The notes: generated by a model not told the origin, from the sequence alone. 64,000 bases of DNA from Flavobacterium sp. 140616W15 (GCF_003668995.1 NZ_CP033068.1:3472001-3536000), one strand, 5' to 3'. Counted from the first letter of the stretch, positions 24,795 through 34,917 are shown. Program-made: numbers and translations.

Positions 24795-24829
24795 AAAAAT
24801 GCCTCTAAATTACTTAGAGGCATTTTTTT
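24795..24829. terminator. Terminator after deoxynucleoside kinase
   Basis: Hairpin AATGCCTCTAA/TTAGAGGCATT flanked by A and T runs, 6 bp after the stop. It can work in both directions against the convergent hppA. Confidence 0.85.
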
Positions 24830-24885
24830 ATACAACATTGTCAAAATTTACACTTTGACAATGTCATTTGATTTAAGTCATTTAC

Positions 24886-27444
24886 TTATTTTAAGGCATC
24901 AATTTGAGCATTAACTTCTGCTGCTGTCCCTTTAAATGTCTTAGTATCTACCTTACCATTTACGGTAGTTGTAACTGTTCCTACAACCAGACCATTTACA
25001 TTCACAATTTCTACTCGAACTGCATCTGTTTTAGTGTATTTAGTTGTATCAAAACAATCTGTTCTTTTATGAAGGTATTTTCCGTTTGCATCATAATTAG
25101 CTAAACATTTTGCTGTCTCTTCTGGTGTACATCCTTTTTCTTTACACATTTGCGCACATTCTTCTTTAGTCATAGTCGCCATTTTAGACCTATCACATTT
25201 TGAATGTCCACTACCATGTATTTCAGTTTTAGCACAACAAGAACCTCCTGCTGCCATTCCTGAAGCTGAGTGTCCTTCGCCTAATATCGGAGCAATTACT
25301 AATCCTATCAAGCACGTTAGTTTTATCAAAATATTCATTGATGGTCCTGATGTATCTTTAAATGGATCTCCAACTGTATCTCCTGTAACAGCTGCTTTAT
25401 GCGCATCAGAGCCTTTATAAGTCATTTCTCCATTAATAAGCACTCCTGCTTCAAAAGATTTTTTTGCATTATCCCAAGCGCCTCCTGCATTATTTTGAAA
25501 AACCGCCCAAAGAACTCCTGAAACAGTTACTCCAGCCATATAACCTCCCAACATTTCAGCGATTAATTGATTATTGCTTCCGTAAACTAATTTACCTAAC
25601 AATACAATTGCAATTGGAAACCCTATCGTTAAGATTCCCGGAAGCATCATTTCGCGTAAAGCGGCTTTAGTCGAAATATCTACACATTTTGCATATTCTG
25701 GTTTTCCTGTTCCTTCCATAATACCAGGAATTTCTCTAAACTGGCGTCGTACTTCGTAAACCATATCCATCGCTGCTTTCCCTACTGAATTCATGGCTAA
25801 AGCTGAGAAAACTACTGGAATCATTCCTCCAACAAAAAGCATTGCTAAAACTGGTGCTTTAAAAATATTGATTCCGTCAATTCCGGTAAAAGTCACATAT
25901 GCTGCAAACAATGCAAGCGAAGTTAATGCTGCCGAAGCAATTGCAAATCCTTTTCCTGTTGCTGCTGTAGTATTCCCTACTGAATCTAGAATATCTGTTC
26001 TTGTACGCACTTCTTTTGGTAATTCGCTCATTTCTGCAATTCCTCCTGCATTATCCGATATTGGTCCAAAAGCATCAATTGCTAATTGCATTGCTGTTGT
26101 TGCCATCATTGCTGATGCTGCTAATGCCACTCCATAAAACCCAGCTAATGCATAAGAAATCCAAATTGCTGCTGCGAATAATAATACTGTTGGAAATGTA
26201 GAAATCATTCCTGTTGCTAAACCAGCAATTACATTTGTTCCAGCTCCTGTAGATGATTTTTGCACAATTGCTAGTACTGGCTTGGTACCTAATCCTGTAT
26301 AATATTCAGTCACCGAAGAAATAGCCCCTCCTACAATTAATCCAACAATAGTAGCATAGAAAACACGCATTGAAGAAATATCTTTAGCACCTTCACCAAA
26401 GAAACTCATCTTCATTGTTTCTGGCAACATATATTGCACTAAAAAGAAACATGCAATTGCGGTTAAAACAATCGAAACCCAATTTCCTATATTCAAGGCT
26501 TTTTGTACTTGTGCTTCCTTTGCGTTATCATCAGAAATTTTTACTAATGTCGTTCCTATAATAGAGAATAGAATTCCGAAACCAGCGATTGCCATTGGTA
26601 ACAAAATAGGCCCTATACCTCCAAAAGCATCCTGAATGTTTCCACCCATATCTTTTATTACATAATTCCCAAGAACCATTGCTGCTAAAACTGTCGCAAC
26701 GTATGATCCGAATAAATCGGCTCCCATTCCTGCAACATCACCAACATTGTCACCAACATTATCAGCGATTGTTGCTGGATTACGAGGATCATCTTCTGGA
26801 ATCCCAGCTTCGACTTTACCTACTAAATCGGCACCAACATCGGCAGCCTTAGTATAAATCCCTCCTCCAACTCTTGCAAATAATGCAATTGATTCAGCTC
26901 CTAATGAAAACCCTGCTAATGTTTCGAGAACCTTAGTCATATCTTCTGATGAAGTCCAAACTCCATTCATGAATACCTGAAAAAATACTATAAAAAAACC
27001 GGTTAACCCTAAAACAGCTAATCCGGCAACTCCTAATCCCATAACGGTTCCACCGCCGAAAGATACTTTTAATGCTTGTGGCAAACTAGTTCTTGCCGCT
27101 TGCGTAGTTCTAACGTTAGTTTTGGTTGCTATTTTCATCCCCATATTTCCTGCTAATGCAGAGAAAAATGCTCCGAAAACAAAAGCTACAACTATTAATA
27201 TATGTGTGGTGGGAACTATAAATGAAATTCCCGCTAAAACAATACTTGCTCCAATTACAAAAAAGGTAAGCAATCGATACTCCGCTTTTAGGAAAGCTAA
27301 TGCTCCTTCATAAATGTGGTCTGAAATAGCTTTCATTTTGCCATCTCCAGCATCTTGTTTTAACACCCAAGTCCTTTTTATTGCCATGAAAAGTAATCCT
27401 ATAATTGCCATAACAATTGGCAAATAAATCATAAATGCATTCAT
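24886..27444 (-). CDS. hppA: Membrane-bound ion-pumping pyrophosphatase with Cys-rich tail
   Basis: 852-residue polytopic membrane pyrophosphatase coupling PPi hydrolysis to Na+ or H+ export. Catalytic motifs are seen: DVGADLVGKVEAGIPEDDPRNP, ADNVGDNVGDVAGMGADLFGSY and SDNAGGIAEM. GNTTAATGKGFAI has Ala and Gly at the sites that mark K+-dependent enzymes, which in this group are often Na+ pumps. The usual enzyme ends near residue 721. Here a 131-residue extension follows with eight cysteines (736, 737, 750, 763, 767, 772, 780, 797) and a C-terminal beta-rich segment, facing the periplasm if topology is standard. Confidence 0.93.
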   Translation of the reverse strand: MNAFMIYLPIVMAIIGLLFMAIKRTWVLKQDAGDGKMKAISDHIYEGALAFLKAEYRLLTFFVIGASIVLAGISFIVPTTHILIVVAFVFGAFFSALAGNMGMKIATKTNVRTTQAARTSLPQALKVSFGGGTVMGLGVAGLAVLGLTGFFIVFFQVFMNGVWTSSEDMTKVLETLAGFSLGAESIALFARVGGGIYTKAADVGADLVGKVEAGIPEDDPRNPATIADNVGDNVGDVAGMGADLFGSYVATVLAAMVLGNYVIKDMGGNIQDAFGGIGPILLPMAIAGFGILFSIIGTTLVKISDDNAKEAQVQKALNIGNWVSIVLTAIACFFLVQYMLPETMKMSFFGEGAKDISSMRVFYATIVGLIVGGAISSVTEYYTGLGTKPVLAIVQKSSTGAGTNVIAGLATGMISTFPTVLLFAAAIWISYALAGFYGVALAASAMMATTAMQLAIDAFGPISDNAGGIAEMSELPKEVRTRTDILDSVGNTTAATGKGFAIASAALTSLALFAAYVTFTGIDGINIFKAPVLAMLFVGGMIPVVFSALAMNSVGKAAMDMVYEVRRQFREIPGIMEGTGKPEYAKCVDISTKAALREMMLPGILTIGFPIAIVLLGKLVYGSNNQLIAEMLGGYMAGVTVSGVLWAVFQNNAGGAWDNAKKSFEAGVLINGEMTYKGSDAHKAAVTGDTVGDPFKDTSGPSMNILIKLTCLIGLVIAPILGEGHSASGMAAGGSCCAKTEIHGSGHSKCDRSKMATMTKEECAQMCKEKGCTPEETAKCLANYDANGKYLHKRTDCFDTTKYTKTDAVRVEIVNVNGLVVGTVTTTVNGKVDTKTFKGTAAEVNAQIDALK

Positions 27445-27503
27445 AATATTTTAATGGTTTTGGTTAATAGTCAATAAACTAACAAAACGAATTTAAACAA
27501 AAA

Positions 27504-27536
27504 AGCAATACTCTTAACAGAGTATTGCTTTTTTTA
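27504..27536. terminator. Terminator between ppa and hppA
   Basis: GCAATACTCT/AGAGTATTGC with a four-nt loop and A/T runs on both sides. It lies after ppa on the minus strand and before the hppA start. Confidence 0.85.
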
Positions 27537-27555
27537 TAAAATATGAATGCAAAAA

Positions 27556-28086
27556 TTATTTAATGCTAAATAACCCTTCTGGTTTGTTTTCGATATCATC
27601 AAAACGTTTAGTACATTCTGCAATAATAGCGTATGCTTCGTTTACATCTCCCCATCCACCAACATCTACTTTTTTGTTTTCTAAATCTTTATAAACTTGG
27701 AAGAAATGCTCAATTTCTTTTACTAAGTGAGGATTCATATCTGATAAATCAGTTAATGAATTCCAGATTGGATCAGAAACTGGTACACAAATAATTTTCT
27801 CATCTGGTCCTTTGTCATCTGCCATATGGAAAACACCAATTGGTTTTACTTCCATAACACATCCTGGGAAAGTTGGCTCGTTTACCAAAACCAATACATC
27901 TAATGGGTCACCATCAAGAGCTAAAGTTTCAGGAATGAAACCATAATCTGCCGGATACATCATTGAAGAGAACAACATTCTATCAAAACGCATTCTTTTA
28001 ATTTCAAAATCGTACTCGTATTTATTTCTGCTTCCTCTTGGTATTTCGATTAAAACATCGAAAGTTGTTAGTTTGTCTGCGGTCAT
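27556..28086 (-). CDS. ppa: Soluble inorganic pyrophosphatase
   Basis: 176-residue family I pyrophosphatase, cytoplasmic. Active-site sequences are visible: EIPRGSRNKYEYD (substrate-binding), YPADYGFIPETLALDGDPLDVLVL with the metal-binding DGDPLD signature, and DDKGPDEKIICV. It lies upstream of hppA on the same strand but is separated from it by a terminator, so the soluble and membrane pyrophosphatases are neighbours with probably independent expression. Confidence 0.96.
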   Translation of the reverse strand: MTADKLTTFDVLIEIPRGSRNKYEYDFEIKRMRFDRMLFSSMMYPADYGFIPETLALDGDPLDVLVLVNEPTFPGCVMEVKPIGVFHMADDKGPDEKIICVPVSDPIWNSLTDLSDMNPHLVKEIEHFFQVYKDLENKKVDVGGWGDVNEAYAIIAECTKRFDDIENKPEGLFSIK

Positions 28087-28196
28087 TGTTCTTGTTTATT
28101 ATTTTTCTTAATTTCGATTGCAAAAGTAGTCAAAAGTATCCCTTTTTACAATAAAAAATACTGTTATATCTCCATTAAGTTTTAATAAACAAGCAA

Positions 28197-28796
28197 TTAA
28201 TAGGTAATTGTTCTTTTTCTTTTCTTTAAATAATAATGCCATAGCAAATATGTAGCGTAAGATCGATACGGACTCCATTGCGAGGTGTGAATTTCCATCT
28301 CATCTTTGTCGTGAATATCTAGTAATTCTTTGATTGTATTTACTACAGCAATATCGCCAAGTGGAATTAAATCGGGTTCTTGAAGACAAAACATCAGGTA
28401 AATATCGATAGTCCAATTTCCAATTCCTTTTAGTTTTATGAGTTCCTCCCGAACTTGTTTAGCCGATTTGGTTGCTAAGCTCTCAATATTGATTTCATTA
28501 TTTAGTATTGCTGAAGCCAGAGCTTTAATATAAGTTGTCTTTTGTCGGCTTACACCCAAAGTACGAAAAGTTTCATCTGGTAAGATTACTAATGCTTCAG
28601 GAGTGCAAATTGTATGATCTTTAATTTTTATAAATGTAGCCTTGGCTGAATCTATAGATACTTGCTGTTCTAGAATAAGCAAAACCAATGTTTCGAAACC
28701 TTGCGGTCGTCTCGGAATTGGTGGCAACCCATATTCTTGAATAATTCTCTGAAAAATTGGATTCTTCTCTGAAAGATAATCGATTACTTCTTGCAT
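28197..28796 (-). CDS. DNA-3-methyladenine glycosylase II-like (HhH-GPD)
   Basis: 199-residue base-excision repair glycosylase of the HhH-GPD superfamily, AlkA branch. The helix-hairpin-helix is at about 121-131 (KLKGIGNWTID) and the catalytic aspartate is D148 in LIPLGDIAV. The N-terminal QEVIDYLSEKNPIFQRIIQEYGLPP is typical of short AlkA proteins lacking the first domain of the E. coli enzyme. There is no iron-sulfur cluster loop at the C-terminus. It is monocistronic by spacing. Exact lesion range is unknown. Confidence 0.88.
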   Translation of the reverse strand: MQEVIDYLSEKNPIFQRIIQEYGLPPIPRRPQGFETLVLLILEQQVSIDSAKATFIKIKDHTICTPEALVILPDETFRTLGVSRQKTTYIKALASAILNNEINIESLATKSAKQVREELIKLKGIGNWTIDIYLMFCLQEPDLIPLGDIAVVNTIKELLDIHDKDEMEIHTSQWSPYRSYATYLLWHYYLKKRKRTITY

Positions 28797-29033
28797 AACG
28801 TGATTTTAGCCCCGATAAAAGCGGCATCCTTTATGTTTTACCTTTAAAAACATAAAGATATAGCGGATAGCGGGAATAGCTTCTAAAATTAAATGAAAAA
28901 ATCTCGCAAAGTCACAAAATCGTAAAGTTTTGTTTTTACACGAATTCTACAAATATAAACTGATGAGCACAGATTTTATAATCTTTACATTTAAAATAAA
29001 TCGACAGACTTTGTATAAAGAAGATATTTAAGC

Positions 29034-29071
29034 ATAAAAAAAGTCACAAAGAATTAAACCTTTGTGACTTT
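29034..29071 (-). terminator. Terminator after the DUF5686 gene
   Basis: AAAGTCACAAAG/CTTTGTGACTTT, 12 bp, with an A-run on the plus strand (U-run in the minus RNA). It lies 21 bp after the stop. The rest of 28797-29033 shows only AT-rich sequence. Confidence 0.85.
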
Positions 29072-29091
29072 GATACTTTGCATCTTTATAA

Positions 29092-31593
29092 TTAGAAATA
29101 GAATCCAAAAGATCCTTTTACTGCAAATTTATTAGCATCGGGTGTATTTAGGTAACTTCCTCTCCATGAGAAATCGATACGGAATACTTTGAAGATATTC
29201 CCAATTCCTGCACTGTATTCCCAATACACTTTTTCGGGTGCATTGTACTCTAAGCCCGATGCATTAATAGCTCTGTTAGCATCTGTGATGGTCCCATAAA
29301 CTGCTTTGGCTCCAATAATCTCTCTCCAATTAAGTTTACGCATAAATGGGATTCTTGCAAAAAGTCGCCCTCCAAAATTATGATCCCATTGCAGAGTTGT
29401 GTATTGATCGGTTACAAATTCATAGAAATTTAAGTTACTAAATGTATTCTCGATTGTAAAATAAGTCTGATTTCCTGGAATCACACTCATTAATCCTAAC
29501 GGTATTGTTCCGAATGTTTTTCCTGTTTCTAGAATAAGATTTGTACGTCCTAGAGGTCCTATAATTATAGGTTGCTTATAATACAGCTGAACCTTTTCGT
29601 ATTTAAAATCACTATCTAGCACTCCTTTAAATCCATGGCTATAATTAATAAAAAATCGACTAAACGGACTATCTACATTATTTCTTTCAACACCAAAACC
29701 TATTGTTTTACGATTTGGGGTATATTCTATCTGAATATTCGCTTCTGATTGTTTTACTCCATTTGCTATAACTCCTCCCGGATTTGTTGCTGAAGGCAAG
29801 GTGGTATAATAATCTAAACTAAATGTACTTGAAGCAGATTCTAATGTACGATATGACAATCCTACTTGAAATGTTAGATTCTTGATTGGCTCAATTTCGG
29901 CGGCAACATTGGTTAAATTAATATTGGTTAATTTCCCGTTACTTCCTGTTGTAAATAAAGCCGATGAGGCAAAGCTTCGTCCTAAAACATCATTAGTTGT
30001 TGTTAAACTAGCTCCAATTTGTTCTACATCTCTCCTATTTCCTCCCGAGATAATAAGACGATTTTTTTTGTCGATCATCCATTTTCCTGAAAGCCCGTAC
30101 TTAAATTTGTTATCATCAAATCCATATGCTGTATACGCTTGTAAACGCCAAGGATCATTTGGCCCAAAATAAGTTCTTCCTCCTACTCGTATACGAACTC
30201 CTTCGACTTCATTATAGCCGAATGTTGAGAATATAGGTCCGTAATCAAATTTCGGAAACTCTATATAGCCACTACCAAGTATCGAAACCAAACTATAAAG
30301 TTGTTTAAATCTCTTGACTGTTTGCAAGGTATCAAGCATTTTATAAACTCCTTGCTCGTCTTTAGTTAGTTTTTCGAATCGGTTTTCTTCCCAATATTCA
30401 TCGGGTCTATTATACACTTCGTTGTCTATATAATTTACTTCTTCTTTATAGAAAGCAGCTGGTTTTGGTATATTAAACTTATGATCTCTATAAGATGAAG
30501 TTCTCTTTCCATAAACCCCTTTAGAACTTTCTTTTTTGTTTAAAGCAAAGTCCGACATCATATAATCTCTTGTAAGAAGAAAAATAGAATCACTTACAAC
30601 ATCAAATTCTTGCTCGATATAAATATCTTTTACCCAGTTAATATTAGCACTTTTTGTAACTGCCATATTAATTTTCTTGATAGCAAACGTGGTATCATTT
30701 ACCCAAAAATCTCCCTTAAAAGTCAATTCATTTTTACGTCTTGGATAAAAGACAATATTATAACACCATTTGTTATCTATAAATGTACTATCTTTTAAAA
30801 CATAGTTATACACATCAATTCCTGTTCTAGATAACGGACTTGTAAAACTTTTATCAAAAAAGGTTAGGTGATTATCATAAATATTATAATCAGAATACAG
30901 GTCTTTTACAAAAGCTAATATCTGCTGATTATTATTAAATCCAGAGGTTTTACTTCCTTTAATTATCTCTTTTACTTTCTTTATATTATTATCTCCGTAT
31001 ACATCATACAAAGATTCGTTTATAAAAATAGGCAAATACGTTTTTCCTGTAACTTTAGAAGTATCTACTTGTTTAAAAATGAACTCCATTCCTTTAAAAA
31101 TTTTGTTCTTCATGAAGGCACTATCGATGGTATTCATATCGAATTCCACTTTTTCGTACTTCTCCATTTGGTATTGTTTAAACTGATACAATCCATTTTT
31201 ACGTTTTCTTTCCCATATTTTTCTAAGAATATCTAACGCTGGATTATTTTTTTTAGAAGTCTTACCAGTATAAATCACTACCTCATTTAAACTTTCGGCT
31301 TCGTTTAAGACAACTTTAAAATTGTAATTAACTGCTTTTTCTAGTGTGATTTCTTTTTCCGAAAAGCCAGCCGAAGCAACAATAATAGTTGTATAAGTAT
31401 TTGGCGATTCTAAATAAAACCGTCCATCCTCGTTAGAAACGATTCCGATATTGGTTCCTTTAAAAACTACATTGGCAAAAGGAATCGGCTGATTGGATTT
31501 ATCTAAGACGATTCCACTCACTTTTGTTTGTGCAAAAATGCTATTTACAAATGCAAATAAGAAAAACAGACTGAGTACAATAATTCTTTTCAT
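29092..31593 (-). CDS. DUF5686 outer-membrane protein with carboxypeptidase-like domain
   Basis: From the ATG at 31593 the protein has 833 residues: signal peptide (KRIIVLSLFFLFAFVNSIFAQ), then a carboxypeptidase-D-like regulatory beta-sandwich (TKVSGIVLDKSNQPIPFANVVFKGTNIGIVSNEDG-type start, about residues 22-110). The DUF5686 region follows and a C-terminal beta-barrel ends in FAVKGSFGFYF. The last aromatic residue fits outer-membrane insertion. The frame extends nine codons further up, but the inner Met gives the correct signal peptide. Such proteins are abundant in Bacteroidota and of unknown function. Confidence 0.85.
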   Translation of the reverse strand: MKRIIVLSLFFLFAFVNSIFAQTKVSGIVLDKSNQPIPFANVVFKGTNIGIVSNEDGRFYLESPNTYTTIIVASAGFSEKEITLEKAVNYNFKVVLNEAESLNEVVIYTGKTSKKNNPALDILRKIWERKRKNGLYQFKQYQMEKYEKVEFDMNTIDSAFMKNKIFKGMEFIFKQVDTSKVTGKTYLPIFINESLYDVYGDNNIKKVKEIIKGSKTSGFNNNQQILAFVKDLYSDYNIYDNHLTFFDKSFTSPLSRTGIDVYNYVLKDSTFIDNKWCYNIVFYPRRKNELTFKGDFWVNDTTFAIKKINMAVTKSANINWVKDIYIEQEFDVVSDSIFLLTRDYMMSDFALNKKESSKGVYGKRTSSYRDHKFNIPKPAAFYKEEVNYIDNEVYNRPDEYWEENRFEKLTKDEQGVYKMLDTLQTVKRFKQLYSLVSILGSGYIEFPKFDYGPIFSTFGYNEVEGVRIRVGGRTYFGPNDPWRLQAYTAYGFDDNKFKYGLSGKWMIDKKNRLIISGGNRRDVEQIGASLTTTNDVLGRSFASSALFTTGSNGKLTNINLTNVAAEIEPIKNLTFQVGLSYRTLESASSTFSLDYYTTLPSATNPGGVIANGVKQSEANIQIEYTPNRKTIGFGVERNNVDSPFSRFFINYSHGFKGVLDSDFKYEKVQLYYKQPIIIGPLGRTNLILETGKTFGTIPLGLMSVIPGNQTYFTIENTFSNLNFYEFVTDQYTTLQWDHNFGGRLFARIPFMRKLNWREIIGAKAVYGTITDANRAINASGLEYNAPEKVYWEYSAGIGNIFKVFRIDFSWRGSYLNTPDANKFAVKGSFGFYF

Positions 31594-31660
31594 AATCCCC
31601 CCAAAAAAAAACTTCATCAATTAAGAAAATGATGAAGTTTTATTAGTATTGATAATTTTC

Positions 31661-32641
31661 TTATTTTTTATACATTACCTTCTTTACTGCTTTTACTACA
31701 TCACCAGCATTTGGCAACCAGTCTTTAAGCAATACCGGAGAGTAAGGCGCAGGTGTATCTGCTGTTGTAATACGTTGTATTGGCGCATCAAGAAAATCAA
31801 AAGCTTGTTCTTGTACGATATAAGTAATCTCAGAAGATATACTTGCAAATGGCCAAGCTTCTTCTAGAACTACTAAACGATTTGTTTTCTTAACTGAAGC
31901 TAAGATCGCATCTTTATCCATTGGACGAACGGTTCTTAAATCGATAATTTCACAAGAAATACCTTCTTTAGCTAATTCATCTGCTGCTATAAATGCTTCT
32001 TTAATAATTTTTCCAAAAGATACGATAGTAACATCTGTTCCTTCACGTTTAACATCTGCAACTCCTAGAGGAATTGTATATTCTCCGTCTGGTACCTCAC
32101 CTTTATCACCATACATTTGCTCAGACTCCATAAAGATTACAGGATCATTATCACGAATTGCAGCTTTTAAAAGTCCTTTTGCATCATAAGGCGTAGATGG
32201 AACTACAACTTTAAGCCCTGGTGTATTTGCAAACCAGTTTTCTAAAGCTTGAGAGTGAGTTGCTCCTAATTGTCCTGCAGAAGCAGTTGGTCCACGAAAA
32301 ACGATAGGCACATTAAATTGCCCTCCTGTCATCTGACGCATTTTAGCAGCGTTATTTATAATTTGATCAATACCAACTAAACAAAAGTTAAAAGTCATAT
32401 ACTCTACAATTGGACGACAACCATTCATTGCAGATCCAACTGCAATTCCTGTAAAACCAAGTTCCGCAATTGGAGTATCAATTACTCTTTTTGCACCAAA
32501 CTCAGCAAGCATACCTTTTGATGCTTTATATGCACCATTATATTCTGCAACTTCTTCGCCCATTAAATATATGGATTCATCGTGACGCATTTCTTCGCTC
32601 ATAGCTTCACAAATGGCCTCTCTAAATTGTATTGTTCTCAT
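31661..32641 (-). CDS. pdhB: Pyruvate dehydrogenase E1 component, beta subunit
   Basis: 326-residue E1-beta subunit of a 2-oxo acid dehydrogenase complex. Family motifs are present: MGEEVAEYNGAYKASKGM (25-42), DTPIAELGFTGIAVGSAMNG, VFRGPTASAGQLGATHSQ, and the C-terminal VVLEEAWPFASISSEI. Similarity to PDH-type rather than branched-chain enzymes is judged from YNGAYKASKG and RPIVEYMTF. The alpha subunit gene is not adjacent. A TATTTTTG -7 element at 32674-32681 marks its promoter in the divergent region with etfB. Confidence 0.93.
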   Translation of the reverse strand: MRTIQFREAICEAMSEEMRHDESIYLMGEEVAEYNGAYKASKGMLAEFGAKRVIDTPIAELGFTGIAVGSAMNGCRPIVEYMTFNFCLVGIDQIINNAAKMRQMTGGQFNVPIVFRGPTASAGQLGATHSQALENWFANTPGLKVVVPSTPYDAKGLLKAAIRDNDPVIFMESEQMYGDKGEVPDGEYTIPLGVADVKREGTDVTIVSFGKIIKEAFIAADELAKEGISCEIIDLRTVRPMDKDAILASVKKTNRLVVLEEAWPFASISSEITYIVQEQAFDFLDAPIQRITTADTPAPYSPVLLKDWLPNAGDVVKAVKKVMYKK

Positions 32642-33115
32642 ATTTTTTATTGTTGTTGTAATTTTCTGAAAAGCAAAAATAATTATTTTAAATTACTTAA
32701 GAGCATAAATTTAGTTTAAAAAACAAGAAGTGTCGTATCTAACGGTGTTTTACTAACGTATCCACTTTTTCCTTTCGAAATTTACAGCTTACGAAATCGA
32801 TATAATAAACCTAAAAATAGCCATACAGCTCTTATTTAAATTTTATTTTGTTAGAAAAGGAAGTTTATAGAAATAAAACTCCATAAAAAAGAACTTGATA
32901 ATTCCTGTTTTTATCAATTCTTACATCGCACCCGAAGCCCTAAATCTTACCTAAAAACCACTTTTCCAGCTATAAAAAGTAACATTCTTCAAAATCTATC
33001 CCCTATTTTACGAAATCGTAATAGTTTTCGAAATTATTATGCATGCATAGTAAATTATTCAGATTATATTTCTAAATTTGTGGAAACGTATTTAGAAATA
33101 TTAAAATATATACTT
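32642..33115. promoter_or_regulatory. Divergent promoter region pdhB / etfB
   Basis: 474 bp without a gene. On the minus strand TATTTTTG (32681-32674) lies 33 nt before pdhB. On the plus strand TAAATTTG (33073-33080) lies 36 nt before the etfB ATG. No riboswitch or repeat was recognised in the middle part. Confidence 0.6.
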
Positions 33116-33862
33116 ATGAAAATATTAGTTTGCATCAGTCATGTACCTGATACTACTTCAAAAATTAACTTTACCAATGGTGATTCAGAATTTGATACTA
33201 ATGGCGTACAATATGTAATTAATCCTAACGACGAATTTGGCTTAACACGTGCCATTTGGTTTCAGGAACAACAAGGAGCTACTGTTACTGTAGTAAATGT
33301 TGGAGGTCCTGATACTGAGCCAACTTTACGTAAGGCTTTAGCAATCGGTGCAAACGAAGCAATTCGTGTAAATGCGAATCCTACTGATGGTTTTTTTGTT
33401 GCAAAACAATTAGCAGAAGTTATTAAAAACGGTGGCTATGATTTAGTAATTGCTGGAAAAGAATCATTAGATTATAATGGTGGAATGGTTCCTGGAATGA
33501 TTTCTGGAATTTTAGGATATAACTTTTTAAATTCATGTACAAACATAACTGTTGATGGTACTAATGTAAAAGCTGTTCGCGAAATTGACGGTGGAAAAGA
33601 AACTGTAAGTACTACTTTACCATTAATTATTGGCGGTCAAAAAGGATTAGTTGAGGAAAAAGATTTACGTATTCCAAATATGAGAGGAATCATGACTGCA
33701 AGAACAAAAGCTTTGGCAATTGTAGAACCAGTTGATGCTCCTGTAAATACTAAAGCTGTAAAATTTGAAAAACCAGCTCCAAAATCTGCAGTGAAATTAG
33801 TTTCTCCAGACAACTTAGATGAGTTAATCAATTTATTACACAACGAAGCGAAAGTAATCTAG
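33116..33862 (+). CDS. etfB: Electron transfer flavoprotein subunit beta
   Basis: 248-residue ETF beta subunit, partner of EtfA; passes electrons from acyl-CoA dehydrogenases to the respiratory chain. It begins MKILVCISHVPDTTSKI; GANEAIRVNA and KESLDYNGGMVPGM are typical. The frame is open from 33080, but that upstream ATG overlaps the TAAATTTG promoter element, so the start at 33116 is preferred. etfA follows after 86 bp of GTTTCA-type spacer. Confidence 0.95.
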   Translation: MKILVCISHVPDTTSKINFTNGDSEFDTNGVQYVINPNDEFGLTRAIWFQEQQGATVTVVNVGGPDTEPTLRKALAIGANEAIRVNANPTDGFFVAKQLAEVIKNGGYDLVIAGKESLDYNGGMVPGMISGILGYNFLNSCTNITVDGTNVKAVREIDGGKETVSTTLPLIIGGQKGLVEEKDLRIPNMRGIMTARTKALAIVEPVDAPVNTKAVKFEKPAPKSAVKLVSPDNLDELINLLHNEAKVI

Positions 33863-33865
33863 TAA

Positions 33866-33926
33866 TCAGTTTTCAGTCGCAGATTTCAGTTTTCAGTTAT
33901 AACCTGAAACTTGAAACCTAAAACTA
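33866..33926. repeat. GTTTCA-type spacer repeat between etfB and etfA
   Basis: CAGTTTTCAG and CAGATTTCAG units followed by the inverted form CTGAAACTTGAAACCTAAAAC. The two halves can pair into a hairpin. Confidence 0.5.
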
Positions 33927-33948
33927 ATAATCTCAAAACAAAGAAATC

Positions 33949-34917
33949 ATGTCAATATTAATATATGCAGAATCTGCAGAAGGAAAATTTAAAAAAGTAG
34001 CTTTTGAATTGGCATCATATGCTAAAAAAATTGCCGAATCATTAGGAACAACTGTTACAGCATTAACAATAAACACAAGCGACGTAAGCGAATTATCAAA
34101 ATACGGAGTTGACAAAGTTCTTAAAGTAACTAACGATAAATTAGCAGGTTTTACTGCTAAAGCTTATGCTGACGTTATTAAACAAGCAGCACAAAAAGAA
34201 GGTACAAAAGTAGTTTTGTTATCTTCTAGTACAGACAGTATTTATCTTTCATCATTAGTTGCTGTTGCTCTTGAAGCTGGATTTGCATCAAATGTTGTAG
34301 GTTTACCAGTAAGCACTTCTCCTTTTCAGGTAAAAAGAAATGCTTTTTCTAACAAAGCTTTCAATATTACTGAAATCGCTACTGACGTAAAAGTTCTGGC
34401 TCTTGCTAAAAACTCTTATGGAATATACGAAAGCGCTGGTACTGCAACTGCTGAGGATTTTAACCCAACAATTGGAGACAATGACTTTGGAGTAAAAGTA
34501 GAATCTGTAGAAAAAGTTACCGGAAAAGTATCTATCGCTGATGCTGACACTGTAGTTTCTGGAGGTCGTGGATTAAAAGGTCCTGAAAACTGGGGATTAG
34601 TAGAGGATTTAGCTGCAGTACTTGGCGCTGCAACTGCATGTTCTAAACCAGTTTCAGATCTAGGATGGAGACCTCACAGTGAACACGTAGGACAAACAGG
34701 AAAACCAGTTGCTACAAACTTATACATTGCAATAGGAATTTCGGGTGCTATACAACACATTGCAGGTATTAACTCATCTAAAGTAAAATTAGTAATCAAT
34801 AATGACCCTGAGGCTCCTTTCTTTAAAGTAGCAGATTATGGTGTTGTAGGTGATGCTTTTGAAATTGTTCCTAAGTTAATTGAAAAATTAAAAGCTTTTA
34901 AGGCACAACATTCATAA
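33949..34917 (+). CDS. etfA: Electron transfer flavoprotein subunit alpha
   Basis: 322-residue FAD-binding ETF alpha subunit. The C-terminal FAD-binding signature is clear: LGWRPHSEHVGQTGKPVATNL followed by YIAIGISGAIQHIAGI and INNDPEAPFFKVADYGVVGD. The N-terminal domain (1-180) packs on EtfB. It is cotranscribed with etfB and ends at an unusual terminator (34946-34993) that embeds a promoter-like element for the next gene. Confidence 0.96.
   Translation: MSILIYAESAEGKFKKVAFELASYAKKIAESLGTTVTALTINTSDVSELSKYGVDKVLKVTNDKLAGFTAKAYADVIKQAAQKEGTKVVLLSSSTDSIYLSSLVAVALEAGFASNVVGLPVSTSPFQVKRNAFSNKAFNITEIATDVKVLALAKNSYGIYESAGTATAEDFNPTIGDNDFGVKVESVEKVTGKVSIADADTVVSGGRGLKGPENWGLVEDLAAVLGAATACSKPVSDLGWRPHSEHVGQTGKPVATNLYIAIGISGAIQHIAGINSSKVKLVINNDPEAPFFKVADYGVVGDAFEIVPKLIEKLKAFKAQHS

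Noticed and set aside
28621..28827. 68-codon minus-strand frame overlapping the glycosylase start
   Set aside because: Overlaps the N-terminal part of the HhH-GPD protein in another frame and has no own start context.
33866..33926. Possible CRISPR-like repeats in GTTTCA-rich spacers
   Set aside because: Units are short, degenerate and not separated by unique spacers; no cas genes are present.
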